From the NCBI RefSeq assembly GCF_000023125.1, contig NC_013037.1, positions 6,054,501 through 6,118,500 on the forward strand: a stretch of DNA of 64,000 bases, given 5' to 3'. The position numbers and the translations under genes were made by a program. This document shows, piece after piece, positions 19,742 to 28,868 of the stretch (position 1 is its first letter; every line of letters starts with the position of its first letter). Under the pieces are notes generated by a model, which was not told the DNA's origin, did not search any database, and worked only from the letters and a program-made list of their open reading frames with translations. This stretch comes from Dyadobacter fermentans DSM 18053 (GTDB lineage: Bacteria; Bacteroidota; Bacteroidia; Cytophagales; Spirosomataceae).

Positions 19742-20278
19742 TCAGTTTACTAACTGTAATTTAAGTTCGTTCAAACGGCTGCGCAGCGATGCGTCGATCT
19801 GGCGGTCGCCCACTGTCAACACATATCCGCCGATCAAAGCATTGTCTACTTTTTCGGCCAGTTCTACCGTTTTTCCGGTTGCTTTGGCAACAATATCGCT
19901 GAATTGCTTGCGAAGTTCGTCGGTCAGCGGGGTAGGGGTTACCACCGTCGCTCTTTCGATTCCCTTGAAGCTGTTATAGGCTTTGATAAATTCGATCGCG
20001 ATTTCGTCCAGGATCGCCTCCCGGTTTTTCTTCGTGATAATATCGAAGATCGCGAATGATACGGGGCTTACACGCTCTTTGAAAAGGCCTTTCAGAATGC
20101 CTGATTTCTTCTCGTGACGCACCACCGGGCTTTTCAATGCAAGCATCAGGCCGCGGTTCTTGTCTGCTGTGTCTTTGAACAGCAGCATATCCTGATACAC
20201 GGTGTCCAGAACGTTCTGTTCTTTCGCCAGCTCGATCAGCGATTTTGCATATCTGGATGCTACAATACTTACTGACAT
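19742..20278 (-). CDS. atpH: F0F1 ATP synthase subunit delta
   Basis: The delta subunit links the top of the F1 head to the peripheral stalk. The 178-residue product has the N-terminal helical domain (IVASRYAKSLIELAKEQN) and the C-terminal TPLTDELRKQFSD ... ATGKTVELAEKVDNALIGGYVLTVGDRQIDASLRSRL motif of the OSCP/delta family, from about residue 115 onwards. Length is normal. It is the last gene of the minus-strand atp operon and is directly followed by a terminator instead of atpA. Confidence 0.95.
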   Translation of the reverse strand: MSVSIVASRYAKSLIELAKEQNVLDTVYQDMLLFKDTADKNRGLMLALKSPVVRHEKKSGILKGLFKERVSPVSFAIFDIITKKNREAILDEIAIEFIKAYNSFKGIERATVVTPTPLTDELRKQFSDIVAKATGKTVELAEKVDNALIGGYVLTVGDRQIDASLRSRLNELKLQLVN

Positions 20279-20301
20279 CGGAATGAGATTTTAAATGCTG
20301 A

Positions 20302-20796
20302 TTAGTTCAAACGTGCAGATGTTGCGAGGTCAGCGATCAGTTTTTCCTGTGCTGCCTTGTCAGCCAATTCGCGGCGCAATACTTTCTCAGCGATTTCCAA
20401 TGAAAGCGTAGCTACTTCCTGTTTGATTTTGCTTACGGCCACCGCTTGTTCGTTGCGGATGGTTTCGCGGGCAGAGTCAATGATCTTTTGTGCTTCCACA
20501 GCTGCTTTGTCTTTTGACTCGGCGATGGTCTTGTCGGCAGCATCTTTCGCGTCACGAAGGATCTGGTCACGGATGGCGTTGGCCTCAGCGATCAGTTTTT
20601 CGTTGTCCGACTTCAATTGTGCCATTTCAGCACGGGTTTTTTCTGCCAGGTCCAAAGCACCCTGAATTTCGTTTTCACGGTCTTTCAAACCTTTGAGGAT
20701 AGGTTTCCAGGCGAATTTGGCCAGGATGAACACTACCAGCAAAAATACTACCAGCATCCAGAAAATAAGGCCTGGGTTTGGAGTAAGCAATGACAT
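20302..20796 (-). CDS. atpF: F0F1 ATP synthase subunit b
   Basis: Subunit b forms the peripheral stalk. The 164-residue product has one N-terminal membrane helix (LIFWMLVVFLLVVFILAKFAW) and then a long charged helix with an alanine/glutamate heptad pattern (KTRAEMAQLKSDNEKL, RDAKDAADKTIAESKDKA), as expected for the dimeric coiled-coil stalk. It lies 23 bases upstream of atpH and is separated from atpE by a 146-base gap holding GC-rich hairpins. Confidence 0.95.
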   Translation of the reverse strand: MSLLTPNPGLIFWMLVVFLLVVFILAKFAWKPILKGLKDRENEIQGALDLAEKTRAEMAQLKSDNEKLIAEANAIRDQILRDAKDAADKTIAESKDKAAVEAQKIIDSARETIRNEQAVAVSKIKQEVATLSLEIAEKVLRRELADKAAQEKLIADLATSARLN

Positions 20797-20857
20797 AGTT
20801 AAATGAGTTTTTGAGTGTAAGAACGATCTGAAATCTTCTCTCTTCTTATTAAAATTT

Positions 20858-20880
20858 CGTGGAAGCCTAATGCTCCCACG
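20858..20880 (-). other. Hairpin in the atpE-atpF intergenic region
   Basis: The sequence CGTGGAAGC-CTAAT-GCTCCCACG can fold into a 9-bp stem with one mismatch. Next to it (about 20893-20924) is a strongly GC-rich stretch (CCGCGTCCGGGCC ... GCGCCGGGGCGGCG) that could form a second hairpin. The atpE-atpF gap is 146 bases, far longer than the 23-base atpF-atpH gap. Neither hairpin is followed by a U-run long enough to be an obvious terminator. A role in mRNA processing or stability is inference. Confidence 0.5.
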
Positions 20881-20942
20881 AGAATGTTTTCCACCGCGTC
20901 CGGGCCTAGCGCGCCGGGGCGGCGTTCCCCTTTCGGAAGCTA

Positions 20943-21230
<288 letters not shown>

Positions 21231-21251
21231 TTAATAAAAAAGAGATTCAAA

Positions 21252-22346
21252 TCAATGTCCGTGGTCGGCGTGGCTATGCTCTTCGATAGCGCTTCCGATG
21301 TACATGGACGACAATAGTGTGAAGATGAATGCCTGGATGAACGCTACCATGATCTCGATAAAGTTCAGGAACAATGCGAACAGGGAGATTACCGGGGCGA
21401 TCACGAAGCTTTGGAAAATAAAGATCAGACCGAAAAGGCTCAAAAGGATAATGTGACCTGCGGTGATGTTGGCGAACAACCGGACCATCAATGAGAATGG
21501 TTTCATGAACACACCCACGATTTCAACCGGGATCATGATGATCAACAGCGGAGCGGGTACGCCGGTAGGTGCCAGAAGGTGTTTGTAGTAATTACCATTG
21601 GCATTCAAATGCACCACGATGAAAGTAAGTACTGCCAGTGTAAGCGTTACGGCGATGTTACCTGTAAGGTTAGCCGAGCCTGGAAGCAGACCCATGATGT
21701 TGTTGATCAGAATGAAGAAGAACAACGTGAGCAGGTAAGGCAGGTATTTTTCGTATTTCGGGCCTACGTTCGGCTTCACCACTTCGTCGCGGATGAAGAG
21801 GATGATCACTTCCATGGCGGAAGCGAAGCCTTTCGGCGCTTTGCCTTTGCCGTTTTTGTAGAAGCTCGCAACGCCCGTGAAAACGAGGATCAGGATCACT
21901 GCGCTGATGAGCATCGAAGCTACGTTCTTGGTGATCGAGAAGTCGTAGATTTTGCGGGATTCGTCCACCGGCACAATCTGCTCTGAATCACCATGTACAA
22001 GATGGTAGCCATTGTATTCGTGGTGGTCGTTGTGGAAGTTGGCCGAGGAGAACACCTCGATACCGCGGTCGGCGGAGTAGAGAATCACGGGGAGCGGAAG
22101 TACCACTCCGTGGGTGAATTCCCATTCGTGCGAGTCAGCAATGTGGTGCATGATCATCTCGCCGATGTTGAATTCTTCCTCGTGCTCTTCAAGCTTATGT
22201 TCAATTTTATGCTCTTCCTCATTCACAGCCTGGGCAACCGAGCCGGACTCGTGCTGAGTAGGTTCGTCGGCGCGGGCCGGGAGGTTAAAAACGCATGTTG
22301 CCGCTACAAGGGCGATAGTAAAAAACCGTCTCAGATGGGTATACAT
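21252..22346 (-). CDS. atpB: F0F1 ATP synthase subunit a
   Basis: Subunit a forms the two proton half-channels next to the c ring. The 364-residue product has a signal-peptide-like N-terminus and a periplasmic segment rich in histidine and glutamate, an extension common in Bacteroidota. Multiple membrane helices follow. The essential arginine lies in PFSLMVRLFANITAGH, and the last helices carry FLNFIEIMVAFIQAFIFTLL. The protein ends HSHADHGH. It is longer than the E. coli subunit (271) because of the N-terminal domain. Confidence 0.95.
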   Translation of the reverse strand: MYTHLRRFFTIALVAATCVFNLPARADEPTQHESGSVAQAVNEEEHKIEHKLEEHEEEFNIGEMIMHHIADSHEWEFTHGVVLPLPVILYSADRGIEVFSSANFHNDHHEYNGYHLVHGDSEQIVPVDESRKIYDFSITKNVASMLISAVILILVFTGVASFYKNGKGKAPKGFASAMEVIILFIRDEVVKPNVGPKYEKYLPYLLTLFFFILINNIMGLLPGSANLTGNIAVTLTLAVLTFIVVHLNANGNYYKHLLAPTGVPAPLLIIMIPVEIVGVFMKPFSLMVRLFANITAGHIILLSLFGLIFIFQSFVIAPVISLFALFLNFIEIMVAFIQAFIFTLLSSMYIGSAIEEHSHADHGH

Positions 22347-22370
22347 AAATGCTTGAAATACTATGCTTTG

Positions 22371-22730
22371 TCAATCGCGGCGCAAGTTACGATACAAACC
22401 ATATATTTCAAAGCATGTATAAAATAAATAGAGTGCAAAAAAGTTGATAACGAATAGGAATGAATCAGTTAGCCCCTTGTATAAAAAAAGTCCGATGAAA
22501 ATCAGGCTCAGAATGATCCTCGCAACGATGGTGGAAATGTAAAATGTGACAAATTTCTCACGGTTGTTCCGCATTCCGAATTCCATCAGCCGGTGTGCCA
22601 GGAACGCCAGCCCAAAAAAGAATACGAGAATGTACCATATATAAGGGTGTAGAAAAGAATCGGCGTCGAATCTTTGAGCAAGGAAAAATACAATTCCCAG
22701 TAAAATGCTCGCGATGAGGGTACGTAGCAT
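22371..22730 (-). CDS. Small membrane protein of the atp operon (AtpI-like)
   Basis: The 119-residue protein has four hydrophobic segments and is placed between atpZ and atpB. In Bacteroidota an uncharacterised four-helix membrane protein often takes this position, where AtpI stands in other bacteria. AtpI assists assembly of the c ring, and I infer an analogous role from position and topology only. No motif (for example the AtpI glycine pattern) is clear. Confidence 0.65.
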   Translation of the reverse strand: MLRTLIASILLGIVFFLAQRFDADSFLHPYIWYILVFFFGLAFLAHRLMEFGMRNNREKFVTFYISTIVARIILSLIFIGLFLYKGLTDSFLFVINFFALYLFYTCFEIYGLYRNLRRD

Positions 22731-22752
22731 GCGGGTAGCCCGGCGGGGCAGA

Positions 22753-22980
22753 CTATTGTTTGGTAAAACTTCGTATCAAAAGATAGAGCGAGGCGGCAAT
22801 GGAAACGAGCGAAAGCACCAGCGTCCAAACGGGCACCTTGTTTTGCTGCCACTCGTCGAGCTTGTAACCGCCATAGGTGAATGCCAGAATGGTGCCCAGC
22901 ATCTGCGTGGCCATGCCCGAGTATTTCAGGAAGCGCGACGCCTGGCCTTTGTCTGTCGGCTTTTTGGGGTCTTCCATCAT
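22753..22980 (-). CDS. AtpZ/AtpI family protein
   Basis: The 75-residue protein has two hydrophobic segments and the AtpZ-like motif GMATQMLGTILAFTYGGYKLDEW at about residues 22-44. AtpZ and AtpI are small proteins of the ATP synthase operon that have been linked to c-ring assembly or Mg2+ uptake. It is the first gene of the minus-strand atp operon, and no clear TAnnTTTG promoter is visible in the roughly 115 bases before it. Confidence 0.8.
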   Translation of the reverse strand: MMEDPKKPTDKGQASRFLKYSGMATQMLGTILAFTYGGYKLDEWQQNKVPVWTLVLSLVSIAASLYLLIRSFTKQ

Positions 22981-23095
22981 GCGTAACTCCCCGTATCAGT
23001 TGAAAAACAATGGTAGAATATCGGGGTAAAATTGCTTCAAATTTTGCAAATGGCATTATCTTCGATACGGATTTGTTTAAAATACCGTTTTACGT

Positions 23096-25342
23096 TTGCT
23101 GTCCCGGACCAACCGGGCGCGCCATAAAGTCAATTTCGTGATCGACCGTTTTACCTCCCATATCCGACGCATATTACCGTTACTTGGCCTGATCGCCGTC
23201 GTGGCAGCGTGTTCGCAATACAGCTCCCGGCCCGGCGCGATCACTTTTCACAATGTAGCGGCGCGTTATAATGCCTATTTCATGGCCGAGCAGGATATGC
23301 TGGAAGCCGAGTTCGAAATGCAAAAGGCCTACAAGGAGAACTATAACCAGCTGCTGCCGATCCTCCTTCCTATGGATTCGGTGCGCGCGCAGGCGGTGAA
23401 ACCCAAGTTGCAGGACGCGATCAAAAAAGCGTCGATCGTGGCCGAAAAACATCAGAACAGTAAATGGATCGATAACAGTTACATTCTCCTGGGAAAAGCC
23501 CGGCTGTACCTCGGAGAATGGGCCGACGGCCTGGAAGCCCTACGGTACGTATACGCCAACGGGCGTGATGAAGACGACAAGAACAATGCGCTCATTCTGC
23601 TCATGCGCGCCTACATCGAGCATAAGGACTATTCCAATGCACTCGGCGTGGCCGAATACCTCAGCCAGCAACCGCTGAACAAAACCTCGCAGCGCGATTT
23701 TTACCTTACTAAGGCATATCTGCACCAGCAAAACGGCGAGTACCTCACTTCCGTAGCCATCCTGGAAGAGACATTCCCGCTCCTGAAAAAATCGACCGAA
23801 ACCGCCCGCATTCATTTCGCGGCGGCGCAGATGTACGACCGGCTGGGCCAGTATGCATTGGCTAATAAACATTATAAAGGAGTAAGTAAGAATAAGCCCA
23901 ATTACGACCTTGGCTTTTATTCTTCCATGAATTCCCTGCAAAACGAGGTGGTGCTCAACCCCGGGCGCGACCTGACGAATGTAGGTTTTGATAAAATGCT
24001 CCGCGACCGCAAGAACGACGACCTGAGAGACCGCGTCTATTTCACGATGGGTTTGCTCGCCGAGCACAAAAAGCAGATCCCGGAGGCAATCAGCTACCTG
24101 CAACAAGCCGCCGCGGCATCGAAAGGGAATATGCAGCAAAAGGCTTACACCTATCTGCAACTGGCCCGCATTCAATATGAAGCGCTGGAAAATTTTGAAA
24201 TGTCCAAAGCCTATTATGACAGCGCGCTGGCCATTCTGCCGCAGCAAGCGCCGGAATATCGCCTCGTAGCGGACCGGAAGCGTGCCCTGGACAATTTCGT
24301 GACGCAATACACCATCGTTTCGACCGAGGATAGCTTGCAAAAACTCTCGAAAATGAACCCGGCAGCGCTTGACAACAAAATCGACGCGATTATTGAAGCC
24401 AGGGAGAAAAAACGTCTGGAAGAGGAAGAAAAAGCTCGTAAGGCACAAATCGCAGCACAGAATGCCAGCTTGCAGCAAGGCGGCGGCAACCCGCTGGTGA
24501 ATGGCGGCGAGCGGCGGTGGGAGCTGTACGACCCGGCGCTGGTGAATAAAGGTAAAATCGATTTTAAACGTACCTGGGGCAACCGTCCGCTGGAAGACGA
24601 CTGGCGCCGCAGCAGCCGTCCGTTGCGTTCAACGGCAGGCAACAATGCAGCCGGCGGCACCGATAGCACGGGGGTAGCGCAGTCAGGTCAGGATAATTCG
24701 GGCTTGACCAAAGGCACAGCCGATTGGCAGCAGGTACACGACCAGTTGAAACGAAACGTACCGCTCACCGACACGGCATTTGCAGTTTCCCAAAAGAACA
24801 AGGAAGAAGCGCTGTACAACCTAGGAAAGATTTACCGCTTCGATCTCAAAGAATCCAACCGTGCGATTGCCGCATTCGAACGGGTGCTTTCGGAATATCC
24901 CAAAACCGAATATAAAGATGAGATCTATTACCTGCTGTTCCTGAGCAATGAGCAAAATGCGGCACAGAAGGATTCCTGGAAATCGAAGCTGCTGAGCGAA
25001 TATCCCAATTCAACGTATGCGAGGCTGGTGAACAAATCGGCCGACACCGAGGGGACTTCCGGCAATGCGACCAAGGAGTACGAAGCTATGTACAAGCTCT
25101 ACGCAGATGGTAACCATACCCGTGCGCTGGAAGAAATCGAGAAAAACCTGCCGTCGTACAAAGGCAGTTCGCTGGAAGATAAATTTGCATTGCTGCGCGT
25201 TTTCTTGATCGGTAAAGTGCGGGGCAAAGAGGCTTACACTCAGGCCATCACGGAATTCATAAGGCTGTATCCCAACAGTGTTTACCTGCCTCGCCTCAAA
25301 GAAATGCAGGAACTCAATTCGCTTTCGATGGGCAAAAGATAA
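23096..25342 (+). CDS. TPR lipoprotein, probable T9SS component SprE/PorW
   Basis: The 748-residue protein carries a lipoprotein signal (LPLLGLIAVVAACSQ, lipobox VAAC), and the mature part starts with a Cys. The following segment FHNVAARYNAYFMAEQDMLEAE is the hallmark I associate with SprE of Flavobacterium and PorW of Porphyromonas, accessory T9SS proteins in the periplasm. Many TPR-like repeats follow (for example residues 100-400 and 590-740), with a low-complexity charged and glutamine-rich stretch near residues 440-540. The start is uncertain: TTG at 23096 or GTG at 23138. I treat SprE/PorW as likely, not proven. Confidence 0.7.
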   Translation: MLSRTNRARHKVNFVIDRFTSHIRRILPLLGLIAVVAACSQYSSRPGAITFHNVAARYNAYFMAEQDMLEAEFEMQKAYKENYNQLLPILLPMDSVRAQAVKPKLQDAIKKASIVAEKHQNSKWIDNSYILLGKARLYLGEWADGLEALRYVYANGRDEDDKNNALILLMRAYIEHKDYSNALGVAEYLSQQPLNKTSQRDFYLTKAYLHQQNGEYLTSVAILEETFPLLKKSTETARIHFAAAQMYDRLGQYALANKHYKGVSKNKPNYDLGFYSSMNSLQNEVVLNPGRDLTNVGFDKMLRDRKNDDLRDRVYFTMGLLAEHKKQIPEAISYLQQAAAASKGNMQQKAYTYLQLARIQYEALENFEMSKAYYDSALAILPQQAPEYRLVADRKRALDNFVTQYTIVSTEDSLQKLSKMNPAALDNKIDAIIEAREKKRLEEEEKARKAQIAAQNASLQQGGGNPLVNGGERRWELYDPALVNKGKIDFKRTWGNRPLEDDWRRSSRPLRSTAGNNAAGGTDSTGVAQSGQDNSGLTKGTADWQQVHDQLKRNVPLTDTAFAVSQKNKEEALYNLGKIYRFDLKESNRAIAAFERVLSEYPKTEYKDEIYYLLFLSNEQNAAQKDSWKSKLLSEYPNSTYARLVNKSADTEGTSGNATKEYEAMYKLYADGNHTRALEEIEKNLPSYKGSSLEDKFALLRVFLIGKVRGKEAYTQAITEFIRLYPNSVYLPRLKEMQELNSLSMGKR

Positions 25343-25355
25343 TAGGCTGAAATCG

Positions 25356-25363
25356 TATATTTG
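25356..25363 (+). promoter_or_regulatory. Candidate -7 promoter element (TATATTTG)
   Basis: TATATTTG matches TAnnTTTG and lies 30 bases before the ATG of the PBP gene. No TTTG is seen at the expected -33 distance. It favours the ATG at 25394 over a TTG at 25361 that falls inside the element. Confidence 0.5.
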
Positions 25364-25393
25364 CCTTTTACAGTAACCTATCACCCCACATCT

Positions 25394-27691
25394 ATGATTG
25401 AATTACAACCCGGAAAGTATCGGCGTACCATTATCCGTCTCTGGCGGTTTGTTGGCCTTGGACTGGGTCTGATCATATTCTACATTGTCGCCGTCAGTTT
25501 CAATTTCTTATGGTTGTTCGGCGGAATGCCCGACCTGAAAACGCTCGAAAACCCGAAAAGCGAGCTGTCATCGGAGCTCATCAGCGAGGACGGCAAGTCG
25601 CTGGGAAAATACTTTTTTGAAAACAGGACGCCCATCGACATTGCCCAGATTTCCCCTAATCTGATCGACGCACTCGTGGCGACGGAAGACGCCCGTTTCG
25701 TGAACCATTCCGGCATCGACCCGCGTAGTTTGCTGCGGGTGTTCAAAGGGGTGGTGTCCGGAAGTTCCAGCTCGGGTGGTGGCAGTACGCTCACCCAGCA
25801 GGTGGCCAAAAACCTTTTCAACACGCGCTCGGAGGAGTATGAAGGATTGCTCGGTAAAATTCCGGTCGTGCGTATCGTGATTGCCAAAACGAAGGAATGG
25901 GTGCTGGCCGTGATCCTCGAAAGGAAATATACCAAGCAGGAGATCATGCAGATGTACCTGAACACCGTATCGTTTGGAAATAACACTTATGGAATTAAAG
26001 TCGCTTCCAAAACCTATTTTGACAAAGAACCCTGGGACCTGAATGTGACCGAAGCGGCATTGCTCGTAGGAATGCTGCAAAACCCGACGCTCTTCAACCC
26101 ATTGCGCTTCCCGACGAATGCATTAAACCGGAGAAACACGGTGCTCGCGCAGATGTACAAGTACGAATACATCCGCGAGGAGGATTTTAACAAGTTTAAG
26201 GATAAATCGCTGGGACTGAATTTCACGGTCGACAGCCATAACACCGGCCTGGCGCCGTATTTCCGCGAGTCTATGCGGGGATATCTCAAAAGCTGGGTGA
26301 AACTCTATAACGAAGAGCACGACACCGACCTCGACCTGTACACAAGCGGGTTGCGCATTTACACCACCATCGACTCGCGGATTCAGCGCTACCAGGAGCA
26401 GGCGCTTACCGAGCACATGAAAACGCAGCAAAAGCTGTTCGACGAACACTGGAAAGGCCGCAATCCCTGGACTTTCGACAATGGCAAGGAAATTCCCGGC
26501 TTTATCAACACCGCCGCCCGCCGCTCGCCGCATTTCATTTCCCTCAAACGCGACCTGGGCGAAGAAGAAGCGTGGAAAATCATGCGGAAACCTTACAAAA
26601 TGAAGGTATTCACCTGGAACGGAGAGAAAGAGGTGGTAATGAGCCCGCTGGATTCCATTGCCTACTACAAACGCTTCCTGCGCGCGGGGATGATGTCCAT
26701 GGACCCGCGCAACGGCCACGTGAAGGCGTGGGTAGGAGGTATTAATTTCAAATATTTCAAATACGACCACGTCAAGCAGGGTTCCCGGCAGCCGGGTTCT
26801 ACTTTCAAGCCGTTCGTATATGTTTCTGCATTGGATAAAAACTTCCTGACTCCTTGCGATCATGTGACCGACCAGCCCATTTTCTTCGGGCTCTCCGACG
26901 GCGTACCGGGGGGATGGTCGCCGAAGAACTCCAATAACAAGTATTCTTACCAATCGCTGTCGCTCCGGCAGGCTTTGGGGAAATCCGTGAACACGGTGAG
27001 CGCTTACCTGATGAAAATGGTGCGGCCGAAAGCTGTGGTGGAGTATGCGCACAAGCTAGGCATTACTTCCAAATTACAGGAAGTGCCATCGCTTTGTTTG
27101 GGTATCAGTGATGTGTCGGTGTATGAAATGGTGGGTGCCTATTGCGCGTTTGCGAACGGCGGCCACCGGACGGAACCGATGACAATATTGCGTATAGAAG
27201 ATCGCTACGGCAATGTTTTACAGGAATTTTTCCAAAAGCAAAATCAGGAGATCAGCGAAAATATGGCCTATAACATGCTGTACCTCATGCGCGGTGCGGT
27301 GGAAGATCCGGGCGGAACGGCTGGCCGCCTGCGTCAGTACGGCGTGACGGAGGGCAACGAAATCGCCGCCAAAACAGGTACCACATCCAATTATTCCGAT
27401 GGGTGGTTTATGGGCATGACCCAAAACCTCGTGTCGGGCATCTGGGTCGGTGGCGAAGACCGCAGTATCCACTTCCGCACCATCGCCTACGGCCAGGGCG
27501 GCCGCATTGCGATGCCGGCCTGGGGCTTGTTTATGCAAAAAGTATATGCCGATCCCACACTGGTCCAGTACCGTAAAATGCCTTTTAACAAACCTGAAAA
27601 CTACGTGCGTGAATGCGGCGGCGTGACAACGGATAGTACCGATACCTATATCCCGCCTTCCAGAAATGACGACGAAGGCGTTTTGTTCTGA
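25394..27691 (+). CDS. Class A penicillin-binding protein (transglycosylase/transpeptidase, PBP1A type)
   Basis: This bifunctional enzyme polymerises and cross-links peptidoglycan at the outer face of the inner membrane. The 765-residue product begins with a cytosolic basic segment and one membrane helix (VGLGLGLIIFYIVAVSFNFLWLF). The GT51 domain shows ATEDARFVNHSGIDPRSLLR and GGGSTLTQQVAKNLF. The transpeptidase domain shows SxxK as GSTFK, SVNT as SxN, and KTGTT. A T/D-rich tail ends the protein. The ATG at 25394 is preferred, as argued for the promoter. It lies downstream of the SprE/PorW-like gene and upstream of glycerate kinase. Confidence 0.95.
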   Translation: MIELQPGKYRRTIIRLWRFVGLGLGLIIFYIVAVSFNFLWLFGGMPDLKTLENPKSELSSELISEDGKSLGKYFFENRTPIDIAQISPNLIDALVATEDARFVNHSGIDPRSLLRVFKGVVSGSSSSGGGSTLTQQVAKNLFNTRSEEYEGLLGKIPVVRIVIAKTKEWVLAVILERKYTKQEIMQMYLNTVSFGNNTYGIKVASKTYFDKEPWDLNVTEAALLVGMLQNPTLFNPLRFPTNALNRRNTVLAQMYKYEYIREEDFNKFKDKSLGLNFTVDSHNTGLAPYFRESMRGYLKSWVKLYNEEHDTDLDLYTSGLRIYTTIDSRIQRYQEQALTEHMKTQQKLFDEHWKGRNPWTFDNGKEIPGFINTAARRSPHFISLKRDLGEEEAWKIMRKPYKMKVFTWNGEKEVVMSPLDSIAYYKRFLRAGMMSMDPRNGHVKAWVGGINFKYFKYDHVKQGSRQPGSTFKPFVYVSALDKNFLTPCDHVTDQPIFFGLSDGVPGGWSPKNSNNKYSYQSLSLRQALGKSVNTVSAYLMKMVRPKAVVEYAHKLGITSKLQEVPSLCLGISDVSVYEMVGAYCAFANGGHRTEPMTILRIEDRYGNVLQEFFQKQNQEISENMAYNMLYLMRGAVEDPGGTAGRLRQYGVTEGNEIAAKTGTTSNYSDGWFMGMTQNLVSGIWVGGEDRSIHFRTIAYGQGGRIAMPAWGLFMQKVYADPTLVQYRKMPFNKPENYVRECGGVTTDSTDTYIPPSRNDDEGVLF

Positions 27692-27709
27692 CACATTTAA
27701 TCCCTGAGC

Positions 27710-28852
27710 GTGAATATTCTCGTTGCCCCCGACAAGTTTCGCGGCTCGCTGGAAGCGGCGGAAGTTTGCAATGCCATTGAAAACGGCGTTAGAAAAGCAT
27801 TTCCAAATGCAAAAGTGACGTCGATCCCGCTGGCCGACGGTGGTGAAGGGACTTCGAAGATATTGACACAACAAGCCAATGGCTCGGAAGTGACGGTAAC
27901 AGCCCTCGACCCGCTGAACCGCCCCCTGAAAGCGACCTACGGCATTTCCGCCGACCACCACGTGGCATTCATCGAAATGGCAGCGGCTTCGGGCCTCGGA
28001 CTTTTGAAAACCGAAGAACGAAACCCGCTGCTGACCAGCACATTCGGAACAGGGCAGCTCATTGTCGATGCATTGGACAAAGGTGTTAAAACGATCATCC
28101 TGGGCATCGGCGGAAGCGCCACAACCGACGGCGGAATCGGCATGGCCGAGGCGCTGGGATTTGCATTCAAGGATAAGGATGGCCACACGCTGCTTCCAAA
28201 CGGTCAGTCGCTCGGCAAAATCGCGTCGATTGACGTCCATAATGCCGATCCCAGGCTTGCATTGGTGTCGGTGGTGGTGGCTTGCGACGTGACTAACCCG
28301 CTATTCGGCAAAGACGGGGCTGCATTTGTATACGGCCCGCAAAAAGGTGCCGATCCAAAAATGGTGGTCGAACTGGACCATGGGTTGCAAAATCTCGCGC
28401 AGGTGGCCACGCGCGTATTCGGGCGGGACGTGAGCCTCGTACCCGGTGCAGGCGCTGCCGGTGGCCTGGGCGCCGGCTGCATGTGGTTCCTGAATGCGAC
28501 GCTGAAAGACGGTATCAGCATTGTAATGGAACAATGCAACGTCGCTTCGCTGGTGGAGCACGCCGACCTCGTGATTACCGGCGAGGGCAAGGTGGATGAG
28601 CAAACGCTGGCAGGCAAAGTAGTGAAAGGGCTCGCGGGCCTGTGCAGGAGCCATCATGTGCCGCTGGCGGTGGTGTGCGGTACATTGCAGATCACCCCCG
28701 AGCAGGCCAAAGCCGCTGGCATGACCTATGCAGTATCGGTGCTCAATCGCCCGATGGACCTGAATGCCGCCCAAAATGAGGCATTTCAGCTCGTAAGCGA
28801 CGCAACTTTTCAATTAGTGCGGTTGTTTTTCTTCAACAGGGGCGCCGTTTAG
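27710..28852 (+). CDS. Glycerate kinase (GlxK/GarK family)
   Basis: The 380-residue enzyme phosphorylates D-glycerate to 2-phosphoglycerate (GarK/GlxK type). Family segments are NILVAPDKFRGSLEAAEV at the start, PLADGGEGTSKIL, IEMAAASGLGLL, GIGGSATTDGGIGMAEALG and ITGEGKVDEQTLAGK near residue 290. The start is a GTG at 27710, since no ATG gives a full N-terminal strand. It begins 18 bases after the PBP gene and ends 16 bases before uvrC, so the three may share a transcript. Confidence 0.95.
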   Translation: MNILVAPDKFRGSLEAAEVCNAIENGVRKAFPNAKVTSIPLADGGEGTSKILTQQANGSEVTVTALDPLNRPLKATYGISADHHVAFIEMAAASGLGLLKTEERNPLLTSTFGTGQLIVDALDKGVKTIILGIGGSATTDGGIGMAEALGFAFKDKDGHTLLPNGQSLGKIASIDVHNADPRLALVSVVVACDVTNPLFGKDGAAFVYGPQKGADPKMVVELDHGLQNLAQVATRVFGRDVSLVPGAGAAGGLGAGCMWFLNATLKDGISIVMEQCNVASLVEHADLVITGEGKVDEQTLAGKVVKGLAGLCRSHHVPLAVVCGTLQITPEQAKAAGMTYAVSVLNRPMDLNAAQNEAFQLVSDATFQLVRLFFFNRGAV

Positions 28853-28868
28853 TCCTAAATCACAATCA

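Noticed and set aside
23056..23063. TATCTTCG before the SprE/PorW-like gene as a promoter
   Set aside because: It differs from TAnnTTTG at one position and has no good -33 partner.
27218..28240. A 340-codon open frame antisense to the PBP and glycerate kinase genes
   Set aside because: It has no domain or start context; it is a shadow frame of two well-supported genes.
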